From Paraburkholderia saeva (GTDB lineage Bacteria; Pseudomonadota; Gammaproteobacteria; Burkholderiales; Burkholderiaceae), in assembly GCF_907164555.1 (NCBI RefSeq), contig NZ_CAJQZC010000015.1:47297-111296 (forward strand): a stretch of 64,000 bases of DNA, in the 5' to 3' direction. Positions 27,410 to 35,997 of this stretch are shown here, piece after piece (the stretch's first letter is position 1; each line of letters starts with the position of its first letter). The notes under the pieces were generated by a model, which saw nothing but the letters and a program-made list of their open reading frames with translations, was not told the DNA's origin and ran no database searches. A program made the translations under genes and the position numbers.

Positions 27410-28240
27410 ATGTTCCGAAGTGTCGAGAGTCTGAAGGGATGTACGGTGGCCGCGAGCGATGGCGAAATAGGCAGTGTCGAAGAACTCTATTTCGATGATG
27501 AAGCGTGGGGTATCCGCTATCTCGTCGTCAAAACGGGAAACTGGATCGACGGGCGGCGCGTGCTGATTTCACCGTACTCGGTCATCCGCATGGATCCTGG
27601 GGGGCTGAGCGTCTACGCCGATCTCACGCGGCAGCAGGTGAGCGACAGTCCTCCCGTCGATACCCACCAACCCGTCTCGCGTCAGCACGAAGCCGAGTAT
27701 CACCGCTATTACGGATACCCGGCATATTGGGGCGGCGTCGACGTGTGGGGGATGAGCAGCTATCCGGCGTTCAGCCGTGCGGCGCTGTCGGCGGTGTCGC
27801 CGGAGACACTCGCGCAGCTCGCACTGTACGGCGACAAACTGCCTGGCGACGGCCATCTGCGTAGTACGGACGCGGTGGATGGTTACCACGTTGCGGCGGC
27901 TGATGGCGATGTCGGTCACGTGTCCGGATTCATTTTCGATGATGAGGCCTGGACCATCCGCTATCTCACCGTCGATACGCAAAACTGGTGGCCTTCCGGA
28001 AAGGAAGTGCTGCTGGCCACTGAGTGGATTTTTCTGATCGACTGGTACCAATCCTCCGTTTCTACGCAACTGACACGCGACGCCATAAAAGACAGCCCTG
28101 CCTACGACAGCAGGATTCCACTGGAGCGCGATTTTGAAACGCAGCTCTACGCGTTCTATGGCAAGGCGGGGTATTGGTCGGAGGAAAGGGCGTCATTGCG
28201 ACTGAAGGAACCGGGCGGTGCAGCCTTCGCGGCGCCATAA
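27410..28240 (+). CDS. tandem PRC-barrel domain protein (copy A)
   Basis: 276 aa with two PRC-barrel units. Unit 1 (1-75) reads SLKGCTVAASDGEIGSVEELYFDDEAWGIRYLVVKTGNW...RRVLISPYSV. Unit 2 (about 145-225) reads DGYHVAAADGDVGHVSGFIFDDEAWTIRYLTVDTQNWWPSGKEVLLATEW. The linker has RQHEAEYHRYYGYPAYWGG. Such proteins are soluble and their ligand is unknown. AGGAG lies nine bases before the ATG. It is the last gene of the SYLF-DUF3096-PRC operon. Two paralogues are in the window (55356, minus; 59433, plus). Confidence 0.88.
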   Translation: MFRSVESLKGCTVAASDGEIGSVEELYFDDEAWGIRYLVVKTGNWIDGRRVLISPYSVIRMDPGGLSVYADLTRQQVSDSPPVDTHQPVSRQHEAEYHRYYGYPAYWGGVDVWGMSSYPAFSRAALSAVSPETLAQLALYGDKLPGDGHLRSTDAVDGYHVAAADGDVGHVSGFIFDDEAWTIRYLTVDTQNWWPSGKEVLLATEWIFLIDWYQSSVSTQLTRDAIKDSPAYDSRIPLERDFETQLYAFYGKAGYWSEERASLRLKEPGGAAFAAP

Positions 28241-28594
28241 AGCTTCCGCCGGGCGCGATTCATGACTCGCTGCGACTGCCCGACCATACGACCGGGGGAT
28301 CGTCAATGAGAGTACCCGTCTATCAGGGGCCTTCTGAAAAACGCTGGATCAGCATCGAATACCGGAAAGCCAGGCTTCGGCGAACGCTATCGTTGGCGCG
28401 GGGCGAGTTGGGCTGGCCACGCTGCTTACTGTGCGGTTCCATTCTCCCGCAGAGGCCATCGTGATCGCTCTTGACGACAACAGGCTGGAAGTAGCAAGGC
28501 GCTTTAGCGCAACACAGACGTTCAACAATGCGCACCCGAATCCAGTAAAGGCCGTGACGAGTACGACAGCCGGATGCGCAGTCGACACCGCTAT
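28241..28594. other. 354-bp convergent gap, nothing recognised
   Basis: Between the PRC-barrel gene (plus) and the Crp/Fnr gene (minus), which converge. Short frames show no recognisable protein. No strong hairpin with a T run was found. Confidence 0.4.
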
Positions 28595-29314
28595 CTACAA
28601 CGCTTTCAGATCGGGTAACAGGCGGTCGAATTCCCGTCTCACCACGCCGTAGCATTCGCATACACGTGCTTCAAGTCCGGGGCGATCGAGTACTTCTATA
28701 TGCCCGTGACTGTAGCGAATCAGTCCCGCATCCTGCAGTTTCAACGCCGCTTCGGTGACGCCGGAACGCCGCACGCCGAGCATGTTGGCGATCAGTTCCT
28801 GCGTCATCTTCAGTTCGTTGGATGGCAGGCGGTCGAGGCTGAGGAGCAGCCAGCGGCACAGTTGCTGATCGATCGAATGATGGCGGTTGCACACGGCCGT
28901 CTGCGCCATCTGGGTGATCAGCGCCTGTGTGTAGCGCAACAACAGTCGCTGCACCGGACCGGCACGGTGAAACTCTTCCTTCAGAATCCGCGCATCGAGC
29001 CGGTAAGCCTCGCCGGCGCTTTGCACGATTGCGCGGCTTGGCGTTGTCTCCCCGCCCATAAACAGTGCAATACCGATGAGCCCCTCCCTGCCGACAATCG
29101 CGATTTCTGCCGACGCGCCGTCTTCCATCACGTAAAGCAACGAGACGATGGCTGTAGTCGGAAAATAGACGTGATTGAGCCGATCGCCAGATTCATATAC
29201 GACCTGCCCCAAGGGCATATCGACACGCACCAGATGAGATGACACGCGCGCCCACTCCGTTTCTTGCAGAACGGAGAGCAGAAGATTTTTCCTTGCAGGA
29301 TCTACGTTTGCCAT
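28595..29314 (-). CDS. Crp/Fnr family transcriptional regulator
   Basis: 239 aa. The N-terminal cyclic-nucleotide-type effector domain spans about residues 15-130 (MPLGQVVYESGDRLNHVYFPTTAIVSLL, AEIAIVGREGLIGIALFMGG). A helix-turn-helix follows (SNELKMTQELIANMLGVRRSGVTEAALKLQDAGLIRYSHGHIEVLDRPGLE). No cysteine cluster of FNR type is seen at the N-terminus, so it is not an Fe-S oxygen sensor. It is a candidate regulator of the island. A truncated copy lies at 60415-60777. Confidence 0.88.
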   Translation of the reverse strand: MANVDPARKNLLLSVLQETEWARVSSHLVRVDMPLGQVVYESGDRLNHVYFPTTAIVSLLYVMEDGASAEIAIVGREGLIGIALFMGGETTPSRAIVQSAGEAYRLDARILKEEFHRAGPVQRLLLRYTQALITQMAQTAVCNRHHSIDQQLCRWLLLSLDRLPSNELKMTQELIANMLGVRRSGVTEAALKLQDAGLIRYSHGHIEVLDRPGLEARVCECYGVVRREFDRLLPDLKAL

Positions 29315-29599
29315 GCATCGCTCCTCAACGTCCTGCTGAAAACCGGCGACGGATTCGCCTCTGCGCTCTCCCGAACCAGGCGGCGGGGGCCTCCCTCGAA
29401 TTATAGATCGGGCGCGTCAGCTTGGCATCATGCCGCGTTCCGGCGATTCGCGGGCAAAAAAGGTGGCCAGGACCCGCGAAGAAAGCCACGGATTCCTGGC
29501 GGTCATACTTTCAGCTGAAAGAAACTGGGCGCCGGCGACCTGCGCCGCCAAGGCGGCGTCAGGTGCGCCCGGATGCGTTCGATGCCGCAGCGACTGGCA

Positions 29600-29833
29600 G
29601 CCGGAGCGTAAATTCGCCGCCACCCCCCCGGGGTCTGCGTTGCTCGTCGACACAGCTCCGCCATGCGCATGCGCAATCGCTCTTATGACGGTAAGCCCGA
29701 TACCGGGACCGCCGGAACTGGCCGCGATCGTCCGGCTGGATTGAGCATGCAGGTCGAAAATGTGCGGCAGCAGCGCGGCAGAAATGCCGAGCCCGTCATC
29801 GCTCTCGCACAGAATCAGAACCTTGCGCACGGC
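29600..29833 (-). pseudogene. histidine kinase ATPase-domain fragment
   Basis: About 75 codons match the end of the sensor kinase at 39009-39875: DDGLGISAALLPHIFDLHAQSSRTIAASSGGPGIGLTVIRAIAHAHGG versus DNGLGISAALLPHIFDLFAQSSRTIAASAGGLGVGLAVVKAIAESHGG. The H-box and N-box parts are missing, and the sequence after GG diverges. It sits just upstream of the cbpA control palindrome and cannot function as a kinase. Confidence 0.8.
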
Positions 29834-29841
29834 GCCCGCAC

Positions 29842-29855
29842 GTACGGCACCGTAC
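29842..29855 (+). promoter_or_regulatory. GTACGG palindrome with -10 element, cbpA promoter
   Basis: GTACGGCACCGTAC, then 19 bases, then GTG and the hexamer CACCGT at 29878-29883. The predicted start of transcription is near 29890, about 98 bases before the cbpA ATG. It is one of three identical 14-mers that also share the GYGCACC block downstream (40164 and 32948); the identical 14-mer at 62083 lacks that block. Confidence 0.7.
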
Positions 29856-29987
29856 CGATTTCCATCGCATCTACGTGCACCGTAATGATTCTGCGCACGT
29901 CGTACACGCTGCTTCAGGCACCGCGACGAGACCAACCCCGACGACGAATGGCGTGCGCACCCGCCTCTTCGCGCCCGAGCCTTCAAG

Positions 29988-31004
29988 ATGAAATACAGGG
30001 ACTATTACGAGATCCTCGGATTGCCCCGCGACGCGACGCAGGACGGTATCAAGCATGCGTACCGGAAGCTGGCGCGCAAATATCATCCGGACCTCAGCGC
30101 GCACGCCGATGCAGAGGAGCGCTTCAAGGAACTCGGCGAGGCGTACACGGTGCTCAAGGATACGGAGAAACGTGCAGTCTACGACCGGATGGGAAGTCGG
30201 TGGCGCGAAGGTCAGGATTTTCAGCCGCCGCCGCAGTGGGACGACAACTTCGAATTCAACGGAAAGGAAAGCCGCAGCCGCGCAGACACGGAGTTCAGTG
30301 ACTTCTTCGAAGCGATGTTCGGCAGTGGACACGGAGGCGGTCAAGGACGACCTGCAAACGGAAAGACATGGCCAACGGATCACGCCGGGCAGACGGCAAG
30401 CGATCTCGAGGACGCCTACGGCGGGGCGCAACGCGCGATGCCGGGACAGGACCATCACGCCAGGATCACGATCGATCTCGAAGATGCGTATCGTGGCGCA
30501 CAGCGCGCCATCTCGCTTGAAACACCGATCCTCGATGCGCAAGGCCACGTTTCGTTGCAGTCACGCACGCTCAACGTATCGATTCCCAAGGGAACGCGAA
30601 GCGGGCAGCATCTGCGGCTTTCTGGCCAGGGCGGTGCCGGTTTCGGACAGGGATCTGCAGGCGACCTCTATCTGGAAATCAGTTTGCGCGATCATCCACG
30701 TTTTCGTGTCGACGGACGCGACGTATCGCTTGACGTGCCAGTCGCCCCCTGGGAAGCGGCACTCGGCGCGAGCGTGACCGTGCCGCTGCCCGACGGCTCC
30801 GTCGACATGACGATCCCGCCGGACTCAGGCGGCGGCCGGCGTTTGCGACTCAAGGGTAAGGGTATTCCGGGCAATCCGCCGGGCGACCTGTACGTGACGT
30901 TGAACATCGCGCTGCCCCCTGCCGACAGCGAGAACGCAAGAGCGACGTGGGCCACGATGAAACAGGCATTCGATTTCGATCCCCGGGCCGATTTCTACAG
31001 GTGA
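29988..31004 (+). CDS. cbpA: DnaJ C-terminal domain co-chaperone (CbpA-like)
   Basis: 338 aa. The J domain (1-70) has the HPD motif in RKYHPDLSAHADAEERFKEL. A linker rich in Gly and acidic residues follows. There is no zinc-finger domain, and the two C-terminal beta domains (SLQSRTLNVSIPKGTRSGQHLRLSGQG; GDLYLEISLRDHPRF; LDVPVAPWEAALG) identify a CbpA-type co-chaperone of DnaK. In the linker LEDAYGGAQRAM and LEDAYRGAQRAI form an imperfect tandem repeat (about residues 139-178). The gene is followed six bases later by its modulator gene cbpM. Confidence 0.9.
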   Translation: MKYRDYYEILGLPRDATQDGIKHAYRKLARKYHPDLSAHADAEERFKELGEAYTVLKDTEKRAVYDRMGSRWREGQDFQPPPQWDDNFEFNGKESRSRADTEFSDFFEAMFGSGHGGGQGRPANGKTWPTDHAGQTASDLEDAYGGAQRAMPGQDHHARITIDLEDAYRGAQRAISLETPILDAQGHVSLQSRTLNVSIPKGTRSGQHLRLSGQGGAGFGQGSAGDLYLEISLRDHPRFRVDGRDVSLDVPVAPWEAALGASVTVPLPDGSVDMTIPPDSGGGRRLRLKGKGIPGNPPGDLYVTLNIALPPADSENARATWATMKQAFDFDPRADFYR

Positions 31005-31010
31005 ATCACA

Positions 31011-31319
31011 ATGAGCGAACGGTCGACGACCTGGCTCGAAGGTCACATTGTCGAAGAAGACAGCGAGTTCACACTGTCTGGTTTATGTCGGGCGTCGGGC
31101 GCCTCGGAGTCCCAGCTTGTTCTGTGGGTATCGGAAGGTACCTTCGGGGTGCAGGGCGGCGCGCCGCACACGTGGCGATTTACAGGATCGTCGCTCTATC
31201 GCGCGCGCATCGCCTTGCGGCTGGCAAGCGACTTCGAGATCAACGCGCCTGGCATCGCGCTGGCCCTCGATCTGCTCGATGAAATCGACTCGCTACGCTC
31301 GCGTATTACGCGAGCGTAG
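31011..31319 (+). CDS. cbpM: chaperone modulator CbpM
   Basis: 102 aa, MerR-like small protein. FTLSGLCRASGASESQLVLWVSEGTFGVQGG resembles the CbpM start, and SSLYRARIALRLASDFEINAPGIALALDLLDEIDSLRSRI is the family helical ending. CbpM binds the J domain of CbpA and inhibits it. It lies immediately after cbpA, the standard arrangement. The last codons are part of a perfect hairpin that probably acts as a terminator. Confidence 0.87.
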   Translation: MSERSTTWLEGHIVEEDSEFTLSGLCRASGASESQLVLWVSEGTFGVQGGAPHTWRFTGSSLYRARIALRLASDFEINAPGIALALDLLDEIDSLRSRITRA

Positions 31320-31320
31320 C
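31292..31320. terminator. bidirectional hairpin between cbpM and NRAMP gene
   Basis: GCTACGCTCGCGT and ACGCGAGCGTAGC form a perfect 13-bp stem with an ATT loop. The right arm covers the cbpM stop codon. The downstream T content is low (CTCACGCTGTTT), so termination may be imperfect. It separates the convergent cbpM and NRAMP genes. Confidence 0.6.
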
Positions 31321-31350
31321 CTCACGCTGTTTCAGCGCGCATGCATCGTT

Positions 31351-32640
31351 TTAGCTGAACCATGTCATACCCATGGCGACGACGGTCGTTGCCATCACGA
31401 CCGTCGCAGTCCAGCCGAGCGCGCGTAACGGTAACGGCAGCGTAAAGCCGCCCATGATGTCTGCGCGCATTGACAGAAGCATCATCGCAACCATGACAGG
31501 CACAGCGACCACGCCGTTGAGAACCGCGCTCCAGTACAGTGCCTTGACGGGGTCGATTGAGGTGAAGTTCAGACCGACACCAATCGCGGTCGCGGCGGCG
31601 ATCACGCCATAGAACGCTTTCGCCTGGAACGGCCGGCGCGCAAGACCGACGCGCCATGAGAACAGCTCGCCCACGGCATACGCGGCCGATCCGGCGAGGA
31701 CGGGAAGCGTCAGCATGCCGGTGCCGATGATGCCGGCCGCAAACACGATAAACGTGAACTGGCCCGCTACCGCGCGCAGGGCTTCGGCGGCTTCGGCCGA
31801 CGTTTGAATATGCGTGACGCCGTGTGCGTGCAGGGTGGTCGCCGTCGTCACGACAATGAAGAACGCGATGACGTTCGATAGCGCCATGCCGAGATACGTA
31901 TCGATGCGAATGCGGCTGAACTCTGTCTGCGCCTGTTCGGGGGCGCGGGTCAGGGCGAGTGCGCCGGAGCGTTCCTGCTCGTCTTCGACTTCCTGTTCAG
32001 CCTGCCAGAAGAACAGATACGGGCTGATGGTCGTCCCCATGACGGCTACGATCGCTACCAGGTAGTCGGGTTTCAGCGACAGATGCGGCCAGATCACCGC
32101 CCAGCCGACCTCGGTCCACGGGACCTTGACGACGAACGCGCATACGACATAACTGAACAGCGACAGACACAGCCATTTCAGCACTGACACGTAACGTGCA
32201 TAACGCGTGAAAATTTCCAGCGTGGTGGAGAGCAGGCCGAACAGAACGACATAGAGCAGGGCGGGTCCGGCAATCAGCAGTTTGAGTGCCGCTCCCATTG
32301 CACCAAGGTCGGCGCCAAGATTGATGATGTTCGTGATCAGCAACATGCCGACGATCGTGCTCGAGAGCCACGGCGAATAGTGCCGGCGAAGGTTGCCGGC
32401 GATGCCGTAGCCGGTGACCCGTCCGATACGTGCGCTGATCTCCTGGATCGCGGCCATCAGCGGATAGCTGAACAGCAAGGTCCACGCAAGACCGTAACCG
32501 AACTGGGCGCCCACCTGGGAGTAGGTTGCAATGCCGCTGGGATCATCGTCGGACGCACCTGTGATGAGTCCGGGCCCCATGATCTGCAAAAGCTTTGGAC
32601 GCTCGGGCTGTTTGACCGACGCTGGTGTGAGTGTGTCCAT
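31351..32640 (-). CDS. NRAMP family divalent metal transporter
   Basis: About 429 aa, eleven or so membrane helices. The metal-binding signature of helix 1 is visible as GASDDDPSGIATYSQVGAQFGYGL (DPSG replaces the common DPGN of MntH). The second signature in helix 6, usually MPH, appears as VMGTTISPYLFFWQ. Members with these changes form a distinct branch whose substrate may be Mg or another ion rather than Mn. The start at 32640 (MDTLTPASVKQ) has GGGGAG upstream; a longer version from 32688 is possible. It is preceded by a GTACGG palindrome. Confidence 0.87.
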   Translation of the reverse strand: MDTLTPASVKQPERPKLLQIMGPGLITGASDDDPSGIATYSQVGAQFGYGLAWTLLFSYPLMAAIQEISARIGRVTGYGIAGNLRRHYSPWLSSTIVGMLLITNIINLGADLGAMGAALKLLIAGPALLYVVLFGLLSTTLEIFTRYARYVSVLKWLCLSLFSYVVCAFVVKVPWTEVGWAVIWPHLSLKPDYLVAIVAVMGTTISPYLFFWQAEQEVEDEQERSGALALTRAPEQAQTEFSRIRIDTYLGMALSNVIAFFIVVTTATTLHAHGVTHIQTSAEAAEALRAVAGQFTFIVFAAGIIGTGMLTLPVLAGSAAYAVGELFSWRVGLARRPFQAKAFYGVIAAATAIGVGLNFTSIDPVKALYWSAVLNGVVAVPVMVAMMLLSMRADIMGGFTLPLPLRALGWTATVVMATTVVAMGMTWFS

Positions 32641-32756
32641 TTCGGCCGCTCCCCGGCCGCCCCCGCGGGGCACGCCGTTTCCCTTCATTGATTGCCACAA
32701 GAAAACGTAAACCCGCCTTCGACGAAAGAGTGTGCACCTGATCCAGATCAAAGTCG

Positions 32757-32770
32757 GTACGGCGACGTAC
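32757..32770 (-). promoter_or_regulatory. GTACGG palindrome with -10 element, NRAMP promoter
   Basis: On the minus strand GTACGTCGCCGTAC is followed after 19 bases by GTG and CACACT (32729-32734). It lies 117 bases before the NRAMP start. One arm base differs from the consensus. Confidence 0.65.
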
Positions 32771-32947
32771 GGGTATGCGCTTCCTCTTCAACGCCTCGCG
32801 TCGCATGCTGCCTTGAAGATGACGGAGACTACTCGCCACCCTCTGTCTACTCCGTTAGAGCGCGTCGAATTCGCTGTTCCGCTCATGTGGCCGACGATCA
32901 CTTCCTGTCAGCTTTCAGGCGTTGCGTATCAACGCAGGTACATGCCC

Positions 32948-32961
32948 GTACGGCACCGTAC
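32948..32961 (+). promoter_or_regulatory. GTACGG palindrome with -10 element, upstream of slipin remnant and acs
   Basis: GTACGGCACCGTAC, 19 bases, GCG and CACCAT (32984-32989). The distance from its end to the ATG of the slipin remnant is 145 bases (32961 to 33106), the same as from the intact slipin's palindrome to its ATG (40177 to 40322). The promoter therefore came with a slipin gene and may now serve acs through a leader of about 325 bases. Confidence 0.65.
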
Positions 32962-33105
32962 CGAGATCCGGCGCAGGTACGCGCACCATGTCGATAGTTG
33001 CCTTGCGTCTGTCATTCAAAGAAAGGCCGCCGGAACAGCCTCGCGCAACGTGCTTGTCTTCGATTATCCGTTCAGGCCGCTCGACCCCGCATGGGAGTGG
33101 CCGCC

Positions 33106-33180
33106 ATGACCGGCACCCGATCACACTATTTCTCTCCGCGGCGTTCGTGGCGGCGAGCGTCGTTGCAATGCTATTGCGCC
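33106..33180 (+). pseudogene. slipin gene 5' remnant
   Basis: HPITLFLSAAFVAASVVA, after a one-step frameshift from the ATG at 33106, matches NPITLFLSVAFVLAGAAA at the start of the intact slipin at 40322. The remainder up to acs is not recognisable. It explains the long gap between the NRAMP and acs genes (32641-33320). Confidence 0.65.
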
Positions 33181-33320
33181 ATCGGACGGTTCAATTCGCG
33201 AGAGGCCTGGATCGCTGTGCAATCCACCTTTCGCGCGTACCCGGAACTGCGCCTCACGCCCGAACCAGAGTGTGGTGAAGTCGCCGCGAACCCATGCTCA
33301 TACCCGCAGGGGATTCAAAA

Positions 33321-35294
33321 ATGCCAGTCAATGATTCGATACTTCAGGAACCGGAAGTGTTCTTCCCGTCTGAGGCAATGTCGGCGCACGCAACCATCTC
33401 CGGTATGGGCGCCTACCGTGCGCTCGCCGCAGAGGCCGAACGCGATTACGAAGGCTTCTGGGCCCGTCTCGCGCGCGAAACGCTCAGCTGGCACAAACCC
33501 TTTACGCAGGTGCTGAATGAAGCGAAGGCGCCGTTCTACACGTGGTTTGAGGACGGCGAACTCAATGCGTCATACAACTGCATCGACCGCCATGTCGAAG
33601 CCGGCAACGGCGGGCGGGTCGCAGTGATCTTTGAGGCCGATGACGGCACTGTCACTCGCGTCACCTATGACGACTTGCTGCAACGCGTGTGCCACTTTGC
33701 CAACGCGCTAAAGAAACTCGACGTCAAGAAGGGTGACCGCGTCGTGATCTATATGCCGATGTCAGTCGAAGGTGTTGTTGCGATGCAGGCATGCGCGCGG
33801 ATCGGCGCGACACATTCGGTCGTGTTCGGCGGTTTCTCGTCGAAGTCGCTCAACGAAAGGCTGGTCGACGTCGGCGCAACCGCACTGGTTACCTGTGACG
33901 AACAGATGCGCGGCGGCAAGGCCCTGCCGCTGAAAAGTATCGCCGACGAAGCGCTGGCAATGGGCGGCTGCGAAGCGGTGAAGAGCGTGATCGTATACCG
34001 GAGAACGGGCGGCAAGGTCGCGTGGAGCGAAGGCCGTGATCTGTGGATGCACGAGATCGTCGCGAACGAACCGGATCAGTGTGCGCCCGAATGGGTTGGC
34101 GCGGAACATCCGCTTTTCATCCTCTATACGTCTGGTTCGACGGGTACGCCGAAGGGCGTTCAGCACTGCACCGGCGGCTATCTGCTGTGGGCCGCGCAGA
34201 CCATGAAGTGGACCTTCGACTGGAAGCCAGCAGATGTGTTCTGGTGTACCGCCGATATCGGCTGGATCACGGGCCACAGCTATATCGCGTACGGTCCACT
34301 TGCTCTCGGCGCGACGCAGGTCATGTTCGAAGGCGTCCCGACCTATCCCGATGCCGGCCGTTTCTGGGACATGATCGCCCGGCACAAGGTGTCGCTTTTC
34401 TATACCGCGCCGACGGCGATCCGTTCTCTGATCAAGCTGGCGGAAACCGATATGAAAGTGCATCCCGACAGCTTCGATCTGTCGACTCTGCGGGTCATCG
34501 GCACGGTCGGCGAGCCGATCAATCCGGCGGCATGGAGGTGGTACTACGAGCACGTCGGTGGGTCCCGCTGCCCGGTCGTTGATACATGGTGGCAAACCGA
34601 AACGGGCGGCCACATGATCGCGCCGATGCCGGGCGCGACGCCGCTGGTTCCTGGCTCCTGCACGCTGCCGCTGCCCGGCATCCTGGCGGCAGTCGTCGAT
34701 GAAACGGGCCAGGACGTACCGGATGGGCAGGGCGGAATCCTGGTGGTAAAGCGTCCGTGGCCGTCGATGTTGCGCACCGTCTGGGGCGATCCACAGCGCT
34801 TCAGCAAGGGTTACTTTCCGGAGGAGCTCGGTGGCAAGCTGTACCTCGCCGGCGACGGAGCGGTTCGCGACAGCGAGACGGGCTACTTCACCATCACGGG
34901 CCGCATCGATGACGTGCTGAACGTGTCGGGACACCGTCTCGGCACGATGGAAATCGAGTCGGCGCTGGTCGCTAATCCACTCGTTGCAGAAGCAGCGGTG
35001 GTCGGCCGCACGGACGAAACGACCGGGGAAGTCGTCGTCGCATTCGTGGTGTTGAAGGGCGCGCGTCCTGAGGGCGAAGAGGCGGTGAAGATCGCAAACG
35101 AACTGCGAGCGTGGGTCGGCAAGGAGATCGGACCGATTGCGAAACCGAAAGTGATTCGCTTCGGCGAAAACCTGCCGAAAACGCGTTCGGGCAAGATCAT
35201 GCGCCGCCTGTTGCGTTCGCTCGCAGCGGGCGAGACGATCACACAGGACGTGTCGACGCTCGAAAACCCCGCCATTCTCGATCAACTGGGTTGA
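33321..35294 (+). CDS. acs: acetate-CoA ligase (acetyl-CoA synthetase)
   Basis: 657 aa, standard Acs length. The enzyme makes acetyl-CoA from acetate, ATP and CoA through acetyl-AMP. The P-loop-like motif is LYTSGSTGTPKG, acetate-site and adenylate motifs are ADIGWITGHSY and VVDTWWQTETGGHMIAP, the hinge is in GYFTITGRIDDVLNVSGHRLGT, and the acetylatable C-terminal lysine is in PKTRSGKIMRRLLR. The start at 33321 (MPVNDSIL) has AGGGG nearby. An acetate permease gene follows by 37 bases, so the pair handles acetate uptake and activation. Confidence 0.93.
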   Translation: MPVNDSILQEPEVFFPSEAMSAHATISGMGAYRALAAEAERDYEGFWARLARETLSWHKPFTQVLNEAKAPFYTWFEDGELNASYNCIDRHVEAGNGGRVAVIFEADDGTVTRVTYDDLLQRVCHFANALKKLDVKKGDRVVIYMPMSVEGVVAMQACARIGATHSVVFGGFSSKSLNERLVDVGATALVTCDEQMRGGKALPLKSIADEALAMGGCEAVKSVIVYRRTGGKVAWSEGRDLWMHEIVANEPDQCAPEWVGAEHPLFILYTSGSTGTPKGVQHCTGGYLLWAAQTMKWTFDWKPADVFWCTADIGWITGHSYIAYGPLALGATQVMFEGVPTYPDAGRFWDMIARHKVSLFYTAPTAIRSLIKLAETDMKVHPDSFDLSTLRVIGTVGEPINPAAWRWYYEHVGGSRCPVVDTWWQTETGGHMIAPMPGATPLVPGSCTLPLPGILAAVVDETGQDVPDGQGGILVVKRPWPSMLRTVWGDPQRFSKGYFPEELGGKLYLAGDGAVRDSETGYFTITGRIDDVLNVSGHRLGTMEIESALVANPLVAEAAVVGRTDETTGEVVVAFVVLKGARPEGEEAVKIANELRAWVGKEIGPIAKPKVIRFGENLPKTRSGKIMRRLLRSLAAGETITQDVSTLENPAILDQLG

Positions 35295-35331
35295 TCGTCG
35301 GGATGCCTTTAGAAAATATTGGGAGGTCGCA

Positions 35332-35931
35332 GTGAGCAATGTACATGGTCAGGTGAAACAAATGAACCCTGCGCCGCTGGGTCTCGCGGGATTCGCGTTG
35401 ACGACGTGGCTGCTGAGCATGATCAACACAGGCTGGTTTACGGCGGATTCGATGGGAATGGTCCTCGCCTGCGCGCTCGCCTTTGGCGGCACTGCGCAGG
35501 TCATCGCCGGATTGATGGAAGTGCCGCGCGGCAATACATTCGGCGCGACTGCATTCCTCGGCTATGGCGCGTTCTGGTGGTCCTTTGCGCTGTTCGTGCT
35601 GTTCCTGCACGACAAGGTGCCCGCCGCGTTTATCGGTTGGTATCTGTTTCTGTGGGGAACGTTCACCTTTTACATGTGGCTTGCCACATTTCGGTCGCCG
35701 CGTGCATTGCAGGCCATCTTTCTGGCGCTGTGGATTACGTTCCTTTTACTGGCCGGCGGGGAATGGACAGGTTCAGGCATCCTGCATGTCGCCGGCGGCT
35801 ACGTGGGGCTGGTGACGGCAGCCCTGGCGTTCTATCTGTCAGCGGCCGATTTGCTCAATGAGGTTTATCAGCGTGATGTTTTGCCTGTCGGTGAGCCGCG
35901 TGTTTTTAAGCGGCATGCAGTCGTTCTCTAA
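35332..35931 (+). CDS. satP: acetate uptake transporter (GPR1/FUN34/YaaH, SatP type)
   Basis: 199 aa with six predicted membrane helices. The family motif NPAPLGLAGFALTTWLLS is at residues 12-29, GGTAQVIAGLMEVPRGNTFGATAFLGYGAFWWSF covers helices 2-3. These transporters move acetate or succinate with protons. The start is a GTG at 35332 with GGGAGG just upstream. It is in an operon with acs. Confidence 0.9.
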   Translation: MSNVHGQVKQMNPAPLGLAGFALTTWLLSMINTGWFTADSMGMVLACALAFGGTAQVIAGLMEVPRGNTFGATAFLGYGAFWWSFALFVLFLHDKVPAAFIGWYLFLWGTFTFYMWLATFRSPRALQAIFLALWITFLLLAGGEWTGSGILHVAGGYVGLVTAALAFYLSAADLLNEVYQRDVLPVGEPRVFKRHAVVL

Positions 35932-35997
35932 TCCCATATGCGCCAGTTTCTTTCGGTTCGGCGGGCTGGCCGCGGTTTGGTTGCATATCCGTCTGTT

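Noticed and set aside
28595..29314. Crp/Fnr protein as the certain regulator of the GTACGG palindrome
   Set aside because: Known Crp/Fnr half-sites (TGTGA, TTGAT) do not resemble GTACGG; the link is possible but nothing in the sequence proves it.
33762..35339. 525-codon open frame antisense to acs
   Set aside because: A shadow of the GC-rich acs gene; no family motifs, no ribosome site, and the sense strand encodes a complete enzyme.
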